From positions 74,148,440-74,212,439 of the forward strand of contig NC_029519.1 of NCBI RefSeq assembly GCF_001577835.2: a stretch of DNA of 64,000 bases, in the 5' to 3' direction. This document shows positions 60,729-64,000 of this stretch, piece after piece. The notes under the pieces were generated by a model, which made no database searches, was not told the origin of the DNA, and saw nothing but the letters and a program-made list of their open reading frames with translations. The position numbers and the translations under genes were made by a program. The stretch comes from Coturnix japonica. Lineage: Eukaryota; Chordata; Aves; Galliformes; Phasianidae. Within the stretch, counting starts at the first letter, position 1; every line of letters begins with the position of its first letter.

Positions 60729-63700
60729 TTGACATAATAAGAAAATTCAGTTATGGGGGTGGAGAGGAACGGCACCAGAAGATGATTCATATCCATAGAC
60801 ACTGGGGCCAATTTGGAGCAATCATCAGGGAAAAACAAAATCACAAAGAGAGGTGAGATTGGACTGAAATGCAATGAAACCCTCTGTGCTATCTGCCCTG
60901 AAAGGTTGGCTTTGAAAACACCTGCTACCAGAGAAATCAGAGGAAGATACAATACCTTCTGAAATGGTAGCTGGAGTATGGAAACCAATGAAAAACATCT
61001 GCAGGGTGGCTAAATCAGCATAATTAACTACTCCCTATATTTTTCTTACAAAAGCAACTTTATTGTGAGTTGTATAGAAGTAACACAGTAGGAAATTATC
61101 TCCACAGTTAAAAGGAACTCACTGCTGTGACAATTGATATACATTAGAAACTTTCCAATATAACCACTGTGTCAGAATTGAAAATATCCAATTCTGTATC
61201 ATCCTTGTATGAACCATTACAGATCTTTTAATAGCATAGTGATATACTTTTGGAGGTCACAGTCAGAAGCAAGCATGAATTCAGTTATTACTATTTACTA
61301 CATGCTGACTTCATAGTGTGGATTGGTTACACAAAAGACAAAGGTGATCTTTGCTCAAAGATGATCTTTCTTCTATGAGGCTCAGAAGCTAGACGTGTTA
61401 GCAGGTAGTGAAATATCAGCATTCAGAGAGTTAATATTATGAACTCGGCCCATCCCTCTAACAATTTCAACTACTGTCTTTGTTTCTCTGCATACCAATC
61501 TTGTTTTCCTTTCTTATTCTGAGATGAAAAGAATAAATGCTACAGAAGGGCTCAGTTCTCAAGAGAGGTCATGCTGCTCTATGCCCCTTAATCATTGCTG
61601 AGGCATTTTTCCTAGGCATTTTATGTATCCTGTGCCACTCATGTTCCTACCATACTTTAATATCACTTTCATACCTAAAATATCATTTATATAAATAGTA
61701 ATAGGAAATAGAGTACAGAGAGGTATTAAGGCACAATGGGAAGAAAATGTTAATTACTGACATTGAGCCATAGGGTTGAACACACAAGCTCATTCATCAC
61801 ACTGAGCACATCTCCCAGAAAAGGTCTGCACTGACCTGATGTTGAGCAATGTCTATTGGGGGAGCTACGCACCAAATTCCCTCTTACCTTTCTGTCCTGT
61901 AGACATTTAATACAGATGTACACCCTTTGAAAGAAGACTACAGCAGGAACTGGTTCTATGAACCATCGTGTGCTGCTCCACAAAGTCTGTGATAAATTTT
62001 CTTACAGTAGGACATACCAATTTATATTCTATATAGACAGAATACATTCAGAGGTACTTCTGGGTGTATTTATTCAGCCATTAGAACACAAAATCTGATT
62101 CTTTAGCCAGGTCTGAACACATAAGCATCCTTTTACACAACTGGGACCTTGATTGAGGGACTCAAAATATACACAAAAATACTCATTTTCCTTTCACTTC
62201 AAAAGTGGATCCAAAAGACCCATAATTCCAGGCTCCGCTTTCCAGTCATTAATCTGAAAAAATATAGTACAGTAATACTAGAGTGAAATGGTATATATAA
62301 AAAAAAAAAACCTACAACAAAACAAAACACATCGCAAATACATCCAAAGCTTCTTCTGAGATTTTTCACTGTACTCCCCCCCCCTCCCCCCCCATCTCAA
62401 GTATATGAAATAAAAGAAAACATTGCCATTACTCTTCTCCTGCAACATAAATGGGATAAGGCAATTCCATCTCTGTTCTGCTATGTATCCCTGCTTAAAT
62501 AATTGATCATTAGCTGGACTTTTTTCCCCTCAATCTGTCAAATATCTGAAAAGCTCTCCTCTTGGGAATCAGCACCTATTATATGAAGGTCCTGTTTTGA
62601 TAACCCTTTACTTTCTGTTAGATTGCCATTTTGCAATAGTTAATTACAACCACAGCAGACCAAGAATAAAGAAAAGTTCACAGGATCATGATGGACATGA
62701 TCCAGCGAAGTCAGACAAAGTACTGCAGTGTATAAATAGGACTGTAATATGTGGGGTAGAGAATATAACTTTTCCATGCTCCTCAGCCTGCAACTTGTGA
62801 ATCCGGGGAACAGTAAAAGGAAAAAAACAAACAGCGTGAATAAAAACGTTCCTTGAAGAAATGTGTATAGCATTATGTTTGTTCAGATGTGAGAAAGCTG
62901 AGGCAGAGGTGGTGTATCTCTGTTCAAGCAAAAATACCATCTAAGTCCACTACAGAAAAGTTGTGAAGAAAATAATACATTTAAATAGTTTTCTGATAGT
63001 TGGGAATTTAGTAAAGATAGGCTCTGTATTCATTGCCTTGCAAGATTGTGAATCAGGCACCATTAATCTTCCCTTTCAAAAGAAATAGGAATGAGATTAT
63101 AAAATTATCCTCAAAAACAGTAGCTTGCTTGGCTAGTTTTTGGGTCACTTTATAATTCTTTATACATTCATTTTCTCTAACTGAACAAATACATTTCCTG
63201 ACGATCTAAATGTATTACTTTCTATGCACATACATGCTAAACTCACTTAAAAAAATATATGGGATACTAGCTGGATGAATGCATCCCAGCTTACTTTTGC
63301 TCATGCAGCTCATCCATGGGTACGAAGAAGGGTGGGTATATAACAAAATTCCACAAGTCATTTCTCCCCTCTGTTACCACTGGAGACATTTCTTACAAAA
63401 TGAATAGTACAGTCAGCTCTTAAGTAACAAAGGAGAAAGGATTTCTCCCCCTCACCAGCAGCTGTGACTATTAAGGGAGTCTAAGCAGATACCGCTAAGT
63501 CAAGCCCTGAAGCTGCAGCATATGCTATTCAGCTGTTAACCAGATCTCTTCCCATTCAGCCAGTTCTGCTGGCAGACCTCAGAAATCTGCCACCCCAAAG
63601 CCTGCTGTCTAATTTACCAAATTTATCTGAAGGATGAAACAACTGAGAAGACACCTGTCAGCTTGAGGCAGTCTAGGTGGGAAGCAGGCTGTCCTTGGAG

Positions 63701-64000
63701 AGCCTATGAATGACTGTGGAGCTAAACTTGGAAAGGTGAATTCTTCTGGTGTGACAAGTAGTCACATGCGAGGTATGTCTTGTTGGCTTATAACCAAGAT
63801 GACAACAAAATGTAGTGAGAGTGTTGCAATAGAGATGTTCTGAGTCAGCTGTCAGAAAATTCAACCATGTCAGCTGGATTAGGGCCAGCTGCTCCAAAGG
63901 CAAATCACTGGTTGCCATTCTGTCCATGGAGGAAAACTGTAGTCCAGCTCTTCTTTGTCTCAAGATCAGCACCATTTAGGTTGTGACAGAGATAGAAGAT
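60729..64000. other. No gene recognised to the end of the window
   Basis: 3.3 kb of AT-rich DNA with no dated repeat or exon seen. Contains A12 at about 62299-62310 and the C-rich run at 62376-62393. The frame of 100 codons at 63673-63975 (minus) has no family motif. Confidence 0.55.
62376..62393. repeat. C9-T-C8 tract
   Basis: Seventeen C with one T. The minus strand is G8-A-G9, long enough for an intramolecular G-quadruplex by slipped G runs. Homopolymer C runs of this length are rare in this AT-rich window and are prone to length error in sequencing. Confidence 0.85.

Noticed and set aside
1-64000. Endogenous retrovirus or LTR elements
   Set aside because: No paired long direct repeats, primer-binding site, polypurine tract with TG...CA ends, or gag/pol/env motifs of that kind were seen on either strand.
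1-64000. tRNA, snRNA, 5S or CRISPR features
   Set aside because: No A box plus B box at tRNA spacing with a cloverleaf, no U6 or 5S blocks, and no spaced direct-repeat array. The only B-box-like sequence belongs to the MIR-like SINE.

Overview
This window is vertebrate nuclear DNA, almost certainly from a bird. It is AT-rich, CpG-poor and has no CpG island. It is scattered with truncated CR1 LINE pieces whose 3' tails carry the typical ATTCTATGAT / ATTCTGTGAT octamer-type repeats. CR1 is the dominant LINE of birds, and these copies closely follow the avian consensus as I remember it. A crocodilian or turtle is possible but less likely. I cannot name the species.

The window looks like a gene-poor intergenic tract or the inside of a very large intron. 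I recognise no complete protein-coding gene, tRNA, rRNA, snRNA, CRISPR array or retroviral element. The open frames longer than about 100 codons are chance frames or lie in LINE fossils. There are two exon-like spots. One is a 224-nt open stretch at 39861-40084, framed by a strong acceptor and a near-perfect donor. The other is a possible terminal exon at 1231-1301. Neither could be tied to a known protein.

Layout: 1-11.5 kb holds anonymous AT-rich DNA with five CR1 tails, including a head-to-head pair at 10852-11448. 11.5-27.7 kb holds no recognisable element, only a perfect 12-bp hairpin, an AT palindrome and simple repeats. 27.7-34.2 kb holds a 45-nt A tract containing the only N, then three plus-strand CR1 fragments, one of which covers the end of the reverse transcriptase. 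34.2-46 kb holds the possible 224-nt exon, a pyrimidine tract, a minus-strand CR1, a 28-bp tandem duplication, an ancient MIR-like SINE and the best-preserved CR1 tail. 49.4-50.7 kb holds a badly decayed RTE-type LINE reverse transcriptase that must be read from degraded protein motifs. 51.9-52.2 kb has the look of a conserved regulatory element. 53-61 kb holds five more CR1 remnants, one with a striking internal inverted repeat. The last 3 kb hold a C-rich tract and little else.

No new multi-gene system was found. The most useful leads are the RTE fossil, the possible 224-nt exon, the MIR-like SINE, the inverted repeat inside the 56.6-kb CR1 copy and the candidate conserved element at 51.9 kb.
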